Origin: Oceanobacillus sojae
Lineage (GTDB): Bacteria > Bacillota > Bacilli > Bacillales > Amphibacillaceae
DNA: 64,000 nt
Direction: 5' to 3'
NCBI RefSeq assembly: GCF_007991515.1
Contig: NZ_BJYM01000003.1
Coordinates: 248,001 to 312,000 of the forward strand
Part shown: one piece after another, positions 44,035-51,716 of the stretch
How positions within the stretch are numbered: position 1 is the first letter of the stretch
Layout: each line of letters begins with the position of its first letter
The notes under the pieces: generated by a model
What the model saw: only the letters and a program-made list of their open reading frames with translations
Told to the model about the DNA's origin: nothing
The model's database searches: none
Made by a program: the position numbers and the translations under genes

Positions 44035-44905
44035 AATATTACTCATTTTTGTAATTGCAATATTTATTATCTCCGGTTTTTTTGAAGCAACACCCGCTGT
44101 ACCTCAGGCAACAGTCTCGTATAAGGGAGAGACATTGTATGCAAGTGCAGCGGTTAACCCTAAAGCCCCTTCCGGAGAGTTAGAAATTATCGCTCACCGT
44201 GGAGCGAATAATATGTTCAATGAACATACGCTGACAGCTTATAAACTAGCTTCAGACGCTAATGCAGATTCGCTGGAGATAGACTTACGTATGACAAAGG
44301 ATAATGAACTAATTGCACTTCATGATGCAACTTTAGACCGAACAACTACAGGATCAGGTGCTCCTGAAGAGTTGACGCTTAACGAAATCAAGCAATTGGA
44401 CACTATAGCGGTGTTTGGACAGGAAACCTATAAGGAAGCTGTTCCCGCTTTTGAAGAAATACTGATGACATTTGAGCAGGATCAGCATTATTATATCGAA
44501 ACCCGGCTGGTAGGTGGTGAGGCAAAAATGGAAGAGCCATTAATCGACTTGCTTCAGGAGTATGATTTATTAGATTCAAAATATGTCACCTTCCAATCAT
44601 TCTCAAAGAAAAGTCTTCAAAAAATGCAGGGATTTGCACCAGAAATCCGTTCAACACTTTTATATGGAACAGATAAATTTGATTTAAAGGATGCATTGAA
44701 AGCAAATGTGGATGTTATTGGAATAGAATCAAGAAATGTTACGAGGGATATTGTTGATGAACTCCATCAGCAAGGAAAAGAAATTCATGTGTTTTTTACG
44801 GATGAGCGCACGCAGCTCATTGAACAGCAGCGTGTCATGATGTATGGAGTGGATGGCATCTTTACGGATGATATTGATTTTACAAAGCGGGTTATCATGC
44901 AGTAA
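44021..44905 (+). CDS. Membrane-anchored extracellular glycerophosphodiesterase
   Basis: This is a 294-residue protein with one N-terminal hydrophobic segment (MPWRRILLIFVIAIFIISGF) serving as anchor or signal. A GDPD domain follows with IAHRGANN, EIDLRMTKDNE, LHDATLDRTTTG and YGVDGIFTDD. The usual PENT reads NEHT and the central Glu-x-Lys strand reads IETR, so the site is slightly altered. It could start lipid-head-group diester breakdown outside, feeding the Ugp importer. Start at 44021 after AGGTG; GTG at 44012 is an alternative. It overlaps the cytosolic GDPD gene. Confidence 0.85.
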   Translation: MPWRRILLIFVIAIFIISGFFEATPAVPQATVSYKGETLYASAAVNPKAPSGELEIIAHRGANNMFNEHTLTAYKLASDANADSLEIDLRMTKDNELIALHDATLDRTTTGSGAPEELTLNEIKQLDTIAVFGQETYKEAVPAFEEILMTFEQDQHYYIETRLVGGEAKMEEPLIDLLQEYDLLDSKYVTFQSFSKKSLQKMQGFAPEIRSTLLYGTDKFDLKDALKANVDVIGIESRNVTRDIVDELHQQGKEIHVFFTDERTQLIEQQRVMMYGVDGIFTDDIDFTKRVIMQ

Positions 44906-44932
44906 AAGAGGTCATTACTTATATATATATAT

Positions 44933-44973
44933 ATCCTCACAGAGTTGCCCCCCTGACTTTGTGGGGATTTTTT
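44933..44973 (+). terminator. Terminator of the ugp/GDPD operon
   Basis: ATCCTCACA pairs with TGTGGGGAT (one G-T pair) around an 18-nt loop, and six T follow. An (AT)n tract lies just upstream (about 44920-44934). Confidence 0.8.
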
Positions 44974-45007
44974 AATAAATATATATGAGAAAAGATAAAA
45001 ATTTGCT

Positions 45008-45058
45008 AAAACAGCCATAAGCCGCAGGATAGGAAAAAGCGGTTTTAATGGCTGTTTT
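45008..45058 (-). terminator. Terminator of the AraC/GyrI-like regulator gene
   Basis: AAAACAGCCAT pairs with ATGGCTGTTTT, with a smaller CCGC/GCGG stem inside. The minus strand continues with TTTT and an A/T-rich tail. Confidence 0.75.
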
Positions 45059-45074
45059 ATTCATATGAAATACA

Positions 45075-45926
45075 TTATCTTTTTCGTACAGGAATCCAAA
45101 TTTCTGTTTTTGTATCATCAATACTTTTTACAATTTCCGGAGCTTCTGTAAGTTCGTAACCTGAGGTTGGAAACCAGTCTGTGTAGATTCTGCTCCACGT
45201 ATTCGTTAAAGCATCAGGCATTTTTCCTTCAGCATCAAATACAGCCCATAGATGTTTGGATATTTCTAATGCAGCAAGATCATTTGGAGCGGGTTGATTT
45301 GTGACAACAGCAATATAGTATTCCAGAGCTTCTTCACTCTTCTCTGGACCATGGCATGTGTTGACAGTAATATTCAGCACACCGCTTAAGTCAGTATCCT
45401 CTCTTTCAAGTGTTTGAAGCTTTCTATAATCTGCATCAGTGAGCGTATTCCAAAGGGTTGGATTAAAATCTCCATTCTCTGGATGCATAATTTCCTTGTA
45501 CCCTACAGTTTTGAAAGCATTTTTTTCCACAAAACGATATTTCATCTCAACATCTCCCTTAATCGAAAGTTGGAAGGTTATCCGTGGGTAGGCTTTGAGA
45601 GTAACTCTTGCATGCTTGACTGTACTAGGCAAGGTATGATGTAGCTCCTGAAAAGCTCTGGAGAAGGAGTCAGGGGACTGGTAACCATATTTTAAAGCTA
45701 CATCAATAACCTTCTTATTATGATCCCGTAATTCCAATGCAGCTAATGTTAACCTTCGCCTGCGTACATATTCAGATAAAGGAACGCCGGAAAGAAAGGA
45801 AAACATCCGTTTGAAATGATGTTCTGAAAAGCAGGCAATCCGGGCTGCCTGCTGATAATCCAATTCTTTATCTAAATGTTCCTCGATATAGTCGATAGCA
45901 GCATTCATTGAATCAAGCGTATCCAT
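45075..45926 (-). CDS. AraC-family regulator with GyrI-like effector domain
   Basis: This 283-residue protein has two AraC helix-turn-helix motifs in residues 1-105, with ACFSEHHFKRMFSFLSG and YGYQSPDSFSRAFQELHH. A GyrI-like small-molecule-binding domain spans 120-283 and ends in TEIWIPVRK. The class (Rob/SoxS-GyrI, BmrR-like pocket) often senses toxic cations or drugs. The start at 45926 is set by GGGAGG seven bases upstream; a longer frame reaches back to 46061 without a site. The GNAT gene lies 97 bases upstream on the same strand and may be co-transcribed. Confidence 0.87.
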   Translation of the reverse strand: MDTLDSMNAAIDYIEEHLDKELDYQQAARIACFSEHHFKRMFSFLSGVPLSEYVRRRRLTLAALELRDHNKKVIDVALKYGYQSPDSFSRAFQELHHTLPSTVKHARVTLKAYPRITFQLSIKGDVEMKYRFVEKNAFKTVGYKEIMHPENGDFNPTLWNTLTDADYRKLQTLEREDTDLSGVLNITVNTCHGPEKSEEALEYYIAVVTNQPAPNDLAALEISKHLWAVFDAEGKMPDALTNTWSRIYTDWFPTSGYELTEAPEIVKSIDDTKTEIWIPVRKR

Positions 45927-46023
45927 ATCGCAACCTCCCTGTATTATTAAGGATAGCAAATGAGAGCGGCAGTTACCCGACAATATATGTTCTATTTTGT
46001 CGGAGAGTCTGTTAAGCCGGTTA

Positions 46024-46557
46024 TTACTCAGAAAATGCTTCAGAGTATTGAACGACACCACTTACCTTTTTTAACGCATTTTTTTCTAATTCCAGCGCCA
46101 TAAAAGCATTATCTGGAACATCGAATGGAGCTTCGATTCCCCACAGACTGGCTGACTTAAATCCGAAGCGGGGATAGTAATCCGGATGACCAAGTACAAT
46201 AACAGAAGTATATCCAGATTCTTTTGCTTTCTCTAATCCTCTGTTCATCAGCATAGACCCGATACCTTGTTTTTGATAATCTGGATGTATGGATACTGGT
46301 GCAAGGGCAAGCGATTCTGTTGCTTGATCTTTGTTTTCAATGGTTATTTTTGAAAAAAGGATTTGACCAATAATTTCATCCTGCTGGTTGACTGCGACAA
46401 CAGATAACTCAGGAATGAAGGCATTAGAACTGCGGATACGCTGCACTAGAAAATGCTCCTGCTGATCACTCATTTCTTCGTTTCGAAAAGACTGTTCAAT
46501 AAGTGCTTCTGTTTTTAGGTAATCCTTTGGTTGTTCTTGACGATAGATTATATTCAA
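46024..46557 (-). CDS. GNAT N-acetyltransferase, YhbS-like
   Basis: The 177-residue acetyltransferase has the acetyl-CoA loop DYQKQGIGSMLMNRGLEKA and the YhbS-type block VIVLGHPDYYPRFGFKSAS, followed by the MALEL strand. The substrate of this group is not known. The start is TTG after AGGAG. It is upstream of the AraC/GyrI regulator on the same strand. Confidence 0.87.
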   Translation of the reverse strand: MNIIYRQEQPKDYLKTEALIEQSFRNEEMSDQQEHFLVQRIRSSNAFIPELSVVAVNQQDEIIGQILFSKITIENKDQATESLALAPVSIHPDYQKQGIGSMLMNRGLEKAKESGYTSVIVLGHPDYYPRFGFKSASLWGIEAPFDVPDNAFMALELEKNALKKVSGVVQYSEAFSE

Positions 46558-46639
46558 ATAAACTCCTCTTTCTTATATGTCATATTTTTGCTGGCGGCTT
46601 TTGAATCTATTGTACTAAATAAGAGGGAAATAATAAATA

Positions 46640-47449
46640 ATGGAAAGGAGTCAGTCTGAAGTGAAGAATGAAAATACATTTAATGAATCTGTTCAACCTT
46701 TTTTAGATAATCTTTTATATGAGATAAAGCAGATTACAGGTAATCAATTCGTTGGCTGCTATCTGCACGGCTCCTTAGCAATGGGAAGATTTCAACCTGC
46801 AAATAGTGATATTGATTTACTGGTGGTTTTGAATAAAACATTGCGTAAACAGCAAAAACAGGAGCTGGCTGTATTATTTCTATGTCAATCCAAACAACCT
46901 TATCCGATTGAAATCAGCTTTTTATTAGAAAGCCACTTAAAGAAATGGGAGCATCCCTTTTCATATATTTTCCACTATAGCGAATTCTGGAGAGAAAGTA
47001 TGGAAGTGGATAAAGAGCAAGTGATAGAGAAGAGTGAAGGGAAGGATGCAGATTTGGCTGCACATATTGCAGTTCTCTTGGATAGGGGAATTACTCTGGA
47101 AGGTCCACCAGCCGGTAGTGTATTTCCTGCAATTCCAAAAGCGGATTATATTTCATCAATACAGTCAGATTATGAAGAATGTCTGGCTGCTTATTTGGAT
47201 AAACCTGTTTATGCGCTGCTGAATATGCTGCGTTTCTACTGGTATTTAAAAGAGGGCTGTATTTTATCGAAGGAGGAAGCAGGAGAAAGAGCGCTTGAGG
47301 ATTGTCCAGAGAGTATGCTTACAGCCATAAAAAGCCTGCTGTATAATTATCGGGTCAAAGAAGCGGATAAGCAGAGGATAAATAAACAGAAATTAACAGC
47401 TTTAAAAAATTTAATTGATGATAAAATAAAAGAGCTTTTGAGACAGTAA
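46640..47449 (+). CDS. ANT(3'')/ANT(9)-like aminoglycoside nucleotidyltransferase family protein
   Basis: This is a 269-residue protein with a nucleotidyltransferase domain (residues 15-110; CYLHGSLAMGRFQPANSDIDLLVV with GS and DxD). A DUF4111-type C-terminal helical domain follows, with ALLNMLRFYWYLKEG and SKEEAGERAL, as in AadA. AadA enzymes add AMP to streptomycin and spectinomycin. Chromosomal bacillus members are often housekeeping or cryptic, so resistance is possible, not shown. It starts at ATG 46640 after a weak site; an in-frame internal GTG also has a nearby AAGGAG. Confidence 0.78.
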   Translation: MERSQSEVKNENTFNESVQPFLDNLLYEIKQITGNQFVGCYLHGSLAMGRFQPANSDIDLLVVLNKTLRKQQKQELAVLFLCQSKQPYPIEISFLLESHLKKWEHPFSYIFHYSEFWRESMEVDKEQVIEKSEGKDADLAAHIAVLLDRGITLEGPPAGSVFPAIPKADYISSIQSDYEECLAAYLDKPVYALLNMLRFYWYLKEGCILSKEEAGERALEDCPESMLTAIKSLLYNYRVKEADKQRINKQKLTALKNLIDDKIKELLRQ

Positions 47450-47465
47450 AAAGGTTTTTGGTAAA

Positions 47466-47479
47466 AGAAAGCGTTATCA
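47466..47479 (+). promoter_or_regulatory. Candidate cre site upstream of the esterase gene
   Basis: AGAAAGCGTTATCA matches TGWAANCGNTNWCA at all defined positions but the first. It is 82 bases before the esterase start. Confidence 0.4.
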
Positions 47480-47561
47480 CTTGTGGGATTCTCTAATTCG
47501 TTTTATGCTGAAAATATGTAAGAACCAGAATAAAAATCAGTTTCAGGAGGAGGAAAAATAA

Positions 47562-48296
47562 ATGAATGAGCAGTATCCGGTTTTAAAAGATGCAGAGCCA
47601 TTTTACTTTGAAGGAAATCGCATAGGTGTTCTCGTATCTCATGGATTTACTGGCACAACACAAAGTATGTATCCAATTGGAAAAGCTTTTGCGGAAGCAG
47701 GCTACACTGTTTACGGACCAAGGCTGCAAGGACATGGGACAGCTCCTGAAGATATGGAAAAATGTACGTATCAGGATTGGGTAAGCTCTATTGAAGAAGC
47801 ATATTCCTGGCTTGAAGAAAGATGTGACACAATTTTCATGTGCGGTTTATCAATGGGTGGGACTTTAACTCTTGATGCAGCAGCAAAGCACCCTCTGGCA
47901 GGGATTATTTTAATCAACGCAGCTGTAGATATCCCTGCGATGGAAGCAGATCAAAAGGTACGATTTATGGACGCGATCGGTTCAGATATTAAAAAAGCAG
48001 GTGTAGTGGAGCTGGCTTATGATAAAACACCGGTAAAATCAATTGGAGAAATAAAGAAACTGATGAAGGCAATAAAAGCAAATTTAGGAAAAGTAACCTG
48101 TCCGGCACTAATTTTTGTTTCGGATGAAGATCATGTGGTTCCACCGGATAATGCTCAAATGATATTGGAAGGGATAGCTTCTGAGCAGAAAGAAATTATT
48201 TCTATGAAGGAGAGCTACCATGTAGCGACATTGGATAATGATCAGGGAATGATTATTGAAAAATCTCTGAATGCATTACAATCATGGATGATATAA
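47562..48296 (+). CDS. Est30-like carboxylesterase / monoacylglycerol lipase
   Basis: The 244-residue alpha/beta hydrolase has the oxyanion region VSHGFTGTTQSM and the nucleophile Ser97 in CGLSMGG. The acid Asp is in VSDEDHVVPP and the His in ESYHVATLD. It closely resembles the thermophilic bacillus esterase Est30 and monoglyceride lipases. It hydrolyses short to medium acyl esters in the cytosol. SD AGGAGGAGG is strong. It is a single gene with its own terminator. Confidence 0.9.
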   Translation: MNEQYPVLKDAEPFYFEGNRIGVLVSHGFTGTTQSMYPIGKAFAEAGYTVYGPRLQGHGTAPEDMEKCTYQDWVSSIEEAYSWLEERCDTIFMCGLSMGGTLTLDAAAKHPLAGIILINAAVDIPAMEADQKVRFMDAIGSDIKKAGVVELAYDKTPVKSIGEIKKLMKAIKANLGKVTCPALIFVSDEDHVVPPDNAQMILEGIASEQKEIISMKESYHVATLDNDQGMIIEKSLNALQSWMI

Positions 48297-48389
48297 AAGG
48301 AAAATGAAGTCAGACTTTTTTCGGCGCTTGAAGCTGGGCCGGCTTACTACTGAATGAAAAAGAAAATAATAAAAAATTTACTAGCCGTT

Positions 48390-48427
48390 AAAAAAGGGAT
48401 GACGCCAAAATGGAGCCATCCTTTTTT
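48390..48427. terminator. Terminator after the esterase gene
   Basis: AAAAAAGGGATG pairs with CATCCTTTTTT with one bulged G. It can work on both strands and faces the small minus-strand gene. Confidence 0.75.
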
Positions 48428-48463
48428 GTTATCTTAAATAGTAAACGCTTCTGCATTCACAAT

Positions 48464-48712
48464 TTAAGAAGATTGTGTTTGATTCTGTCCACCACTATTG
48501 CTCTGGTTCATTGCCTGGTCACCGCCAGAAAGCATATCCTGGATTGGTTTTGCAATGTCCTGCATGGTAGAGCTATTCATGGAATTGGAAAGCTTTTGTG
48601 ACATGTTTTGAAATGAACCATTTTGCATACCCATACTTATACCATAGGCTGCAGCGCCTGCTACACCTGCAGCAATCAGTGACGTGGTCATTCCTTTTTT
48701 ATTATTCATCAT
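48464..48712 (-). CDS. Small Gly/Met/Ser-rich protein, DUF3918/YtxH-like
   Basis: The 82-residue protein starts MMNNKKGMTTSLIAAGVAG, a glycine/alanine-rich hydrophobic stretch of about 18 residues, and continues with a Met/Gln/Ser-rich polar tail ending QNQTQSS. The N-terminal pattern recalls bacillus YrzQ-like and YtxH-like small proteins that sit at the membrane. The ribosome binding site is weak. Function unknown. Confidence 0.65.
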   Translation of the reverse strand: MMNNKKGMTTSLIAAGVAGAAAYGISMGMQNGSFQNMSQKLSNSMNSSTMQDIAKPIQDMLSGGDQAMNQSNSGGQNQTQSS

Positions 48713-48887
48713 TAATTATCATCCCTATCCATTTAGAATGTGAATCAACAACGATACTTAGTTTGTAGTTAAAATTGAAAAATATACAATGGATTTAATT
48801 ATTTATGGATATTTCTATTATAGTTTTTGTTAACAAAATGGAATTATAATGGTGAATATTATAGAAAAATATAAAAAAATAGAATAT

Positions 48888-48916
48888 TTGTTCCTTTTAT
48901 AGAGATGTGATAATAT
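48888..48916 (+). promoter_or_regulatory. Promoter of the Rpn pseudogene
   Basis: TTGTTC and TAATAT are 17 bases apart, 56 bases before the reconstructed start. The promoter seems intact although the gene is broken. Confidence 0.55.
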
Positions 48917-48971
48917 AAAATAGAGCTACCATTCGATTATCAGATTTAAATAATGAAAGGATTTGATAAGC

Positions 48972-49976
48972 TTGCAGATCCAAAATCCGCATGACAAAAT
49001 TTTTAAAGAAACCTTTTCAAATGTGGATGTTGCTAAAGATTTTATCGAACATTTTTTACCGCCCTCCGTTCGCGAAAACCATTGATGTCATCCATTCAGC
49101 CCCCAAAAAGACAGCTTTGTCAGTCATGACCTCCAAGAATATTTCTCCGATTTATTATTCCAGACAAAAATCCATCAAAAACCCGCTTACGTATATTTTC
49201 TATTCGAGCATAAAAGCTATCATGACTACTATACCTCTCTGCAGTTACTGCGCTATATGGTTGAGATATGGGAAACCAAACGAAATAATAAAGATGAGAA
49301 GAAGCTGCCAATCATTATGCCGATTGTTCTGTATCATGGCAACATGGATTGGTACGCTAGAGCTTCGTTCAGTAATCTTTGGGAAGGGTATCAGGATTTC
49401 CCTCAGGAACTGCAGAAATACGTCCCTGATTATGAATTCTTTCTGTACGACGTATCCGATTATGAAGATGAGGATACGCAATTGAATGTATTCCTGCGAA
49501 TCATACTGATGGTGTTTCGGGATATCCGTAAAAGTGATGTTCAAGTTGTATTGAATACCATTTATCGAGCTGTTGATTATCTGCGGCAATTACAGGATCA
49601 AAGAACGGCAACAAAGTACCTTGAAACGTTGTTTTATTATACTTTCCGTGTCCATCGTCATCTAACTAAAAATCAATATTATGATATAATCAATCATATA
49701 GGAAATACTTATCAAGAAGGGAGCGAATTGGCAATGACTTTAGCAGAGATTTTTCGGAATGAAGGTAAAGAAGAGGGCAAAGAAGAAGGAAGAGTAGAAG
49801 GGCAAGCAGATGCATTATCTAATACTGCCATTCGATTAATCACAAAATTTGTAGCTCCACTTTCAGAAGGTATAAAGACAAAAATATGCGAACAGGAAAT
49901 AAGCACACTGGAAACCATAATAGATCATATAGATGAATTTGAAACAATAGAAGATTTCAAGCAATACTTGAAATAG
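48972..49976 (+). pseudogene. Rpn/YhgA-family recombination-promoting nuclease (PD-(D/E)XK), broken
   Basis: From TTG 48972 the frame reads LQIQNPHDKIFKETF...FIEHFLPPSVREN, the typical Rpn N-terminus, then hits TGA at 49083-49085. After about nine codons that do not look like the family, the same frame resumes with QKDSFVSHDLQEYFSDLLFQ, FEHKSYHDYYTSLQLL (catalytic Glu-x-Lys), LPIIMPIVLYHG and a Lys/Glu-rich EGKEEGKEEGRVEGQA helix. Small insertions around 49080-49105 explain the gap: neighbouring frames there hold the missing IDV and SIQP pieces. No start after the stop would keep the catalytic core. So the gene is inactive, or a truncated C-terminal piece is made from ATG 49257. Confidence 0.82.
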
Positions 49977-49978
49977 AA

Positions 49979-50056
49979 AAACACGGGAATGGTGGTTACC
50001 TCTGAAAGTTAGATTTTCCACTCTAACTTTCAGAGGCGGTACCGATTCTCGTGTTT
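49979..50056. terminator. Long imperfect hairpin behind the Rpn pseudogene
   Basis: The outer arms AAACACG/CGTGTTT and GAAT/ATTC enclose a bulged part and a perfect inner stem TCTGAAAGTTAGA / TCTAACTTTCAGA with an 8-nt loop. Arms are about 35 bases each. It can act as a terminator for both flanking convergent genes, and its size also suits a foldback element. The 100 bases on to the YeeE gene show nothing more. Confidence 0.65.
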
Positions 50057-50159
50057 CTTATTTTATCTATAAAGAAGCAAGTTTCCTGCCACTCATGAAG
50101 TTTGCTGGTTTCACTTATTGAAATCAGGAAAGGATTATGCCTGCATAATCCCAGTTTTA

Positions 50160-51404
50160 TCAGCAAAATGAATCCCTGGGTTTCGGCACCGAAAGACCGA
50201 ATAATGGACGCAAATATAAGGAGAGGAAGGTACCTGCAAGTGCCATCACACCCCAAATATAACCATGGGCACTAAAGGAAGCAATGCCGCTGAAATAAGC
50301 ACCGACATTACAGCCAAACGCAAGACGGGCACCATAACCCATTAAAAGACCGCCAATAATGGAAGCAGCAGTATTTCCTTTCGTGATTTTCGTAAACCGA
50401 AATAATCCTCCTGCTGCGGAAGCAATAAAAGCTCCCAAGATGACACCGAAATTAAGAGCAGTAGTTGTATCAGCAAAAATGGAAGCGTGAAGAGCTTCGG
50501 TATTTCCTGCCCAGTAGCCCCAGTTTTCTACGTTAAAGCCAAGCACCTCTGCCACTTTTGATCCCCATAGCGTAAATGCTGCTGTCACTCCCCATGGGCT
50601 GTCACGGGTAAGTAGTGTGAGCGCATTTAAAACAGCCAATGCTGCAGCTGCTGTGAAAAGAGGCCAGGAACCCCGGAAAATTCGTCTCCATCCTTTTTCG
50701 GAAGGGAGTGCCACCATTTTAGGAGGCTTCCGTTTTTTCTCAATTAAAATGGTTATCCCGGCGATAATGGCAAAAATCAGCAGAGAAACTGCCCAAGCCC
50801 CTCCGTAACCAAGTCCCGTTGATGTTGCGAGTGAGAAAGGTTCTGCTGCCGGTAAATCCTCCATCCAAAACGTGGAGTGAGCAGCGCCAATGGTCGAACC
50901 GATAATAAAAAACAGCAAAGTAATAAACATAACGGTCCGGCCGCCGCCAACTGCGTAAAGTGTACCAGAAGCACAACCGCCTCCAAGCTGCATACCAATC
51001 CCAAACATAAAGGCACCCACAATCAGGCTGATACCAATCGGTGAGATATTCCCGACAGGTGTTCCTCCGAAAAAGGAATATCCAAAGGCCAGAATAGGTG
51101 CAAATAATGTACAAGCAATCGCCAGCATAAACATATGCGCACGAAGAGACTGGCCGTTACCTACTGAAGCAAGTCTCCGGAAAGCAGAAGTGAAACCGAA
51201 TCGTGCATGAAATAGTGTATATCCAAGCAGCACACCAATCAATAATAACAATGGCTGAACGATATGCTGTGTGGCTGCTAAATAAATAGTCAGAATGAAT
51301 GTAGCAAGAATTCCTCCTGTAACCAGTTTTTTCTGAGGCGGATTCAGTTTTGGTGCTTCTTTTGCTGCTGGTTGTTCGGAAACGTATTGTGTCAATGTAG
51401 ACAT
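50160..51404 (-). CDS. YeeE/YedE (TsuA)-family sulfur-compound transporter
   Basis: This 414-residue membrane protein has about eleven helices and the paired family motifs GGGCASGTLYAVGGG and FGCNVGAYFSGIAS, whose cysteines line the path for thiosulfate in TsuA. It is the full-length fused form. It most likely takes up thiosulfate or a related sulfur compound. The sulfur carrier TusA/TsuB, usually beside it, is not here. The start ATG is preceded by GAGGTG. A sigma-A promoter lies at 51451-51479. Confidence 0.88.
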   Translation of the reverse strand: MSTLTQYVSEQPAAKEAPKLNPPQKKLVTGGILATFILTIYLAATQHIVQPLLLLIGVLLGYTLFHARFGFTSAFRRLASVGNGQSLRAHMFMLAIACTLFAPILAFGYSFFGGTPVGNISPIGISLIVGAFMFGIGMQLGGGCASGTLYAVGGGRTVMFITLLFFIIGSTIGAAHSTFWMEDLPAAEPFSLATSTGLGYGGAWAVSLLIFAIIAGITILIEKKRKPPKMVALPSEKGWRRIFRGSWPLFTAAAALAVLNALTLLTRDSPWGVTAAFTLWGSKVAEVLGFNVENWGYWAGNTEALHASIFADTTTALNFGVILGAFIASAAGGLFRFTKITKGNTAASIIGGLLMGYGARLAFGCNVGAYFSGIASFSAHGYIWGVMALAGTFLSLYLRPLFGLSVPKPRDSFC

Positions 51405-51450
51405 CTATAACACCTCTAATTCCTATCAGTTTAGTTTGTTATGGTTTTTT

Positions 51451-51479
51451 AGTTTATGCTCCTTTTGAAAAAATGTCAA
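51451..51479 (-). promoter_or_regulatory. Promoter of the YeeE-like gene
   Basis: TTGACA and TAAACT on the minus strand are 17 bases apart. Between it and the start, AACTAAA occurs twice (about 51429-51455), a possible regulator site. The rest of the 312-bp divergent gap holds the cre site below. Confidence 0.65.
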
Positions 51480-51648
51480 TGGGATATTAGAAATGTTAAA
51501 TAGTCAGTTTTAATGGGCACTATGCAACAGTGAAAATTTGTGACCTATACTATACATTTCCTTAAATAGAAGCTGGAAAATATGTAACGAAAATTATCTT
51601 TACCATTATTAATCACATTTTTTTTGAGAGGAGTTCAAAAAAGTTGGG

Positions 51649-51664
51649 ATGAAAGCGTATTCTT
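51649..51664 (+). promoter_or_regulatory. cre site upstream of the first PRD regulator
   Basis: ATGAAAGCGTATTCTT fits WTGNAANCGNWNNCWW at every defined position. It lies 53 bases before the start codon, so CcpA would repress the whole module when better sugars are present. Confidence 0.65.
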
Positions 51665-51716
51665 AACAGGGTTAGTTCGTGATACGATATAAATATAGAA
51701 AGGAGGTAATGAACAT

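Noticed and set aside
44920-44934. AT dinucleotide tract as a phase-variation repeat
   Set aside because: It lies between a stop codon and a terminator, not in a coding region or promoter, so length change would have no obvious effect.
49083-49085. TGA read as selenocysteine
   Set aside because: The flanking residues do not match the family in this frame, other frames hold the missing pieces, and no selenocysteine insertion hairpin is evident after the codon.
48991-49485. Separate protein in a neighbouring frame of the Rpn pseudogene
   Set aside because: Its sequence does not resemble the family except in the small segment where frames are shifted; it is an out-of-frame reading of the broken gene.
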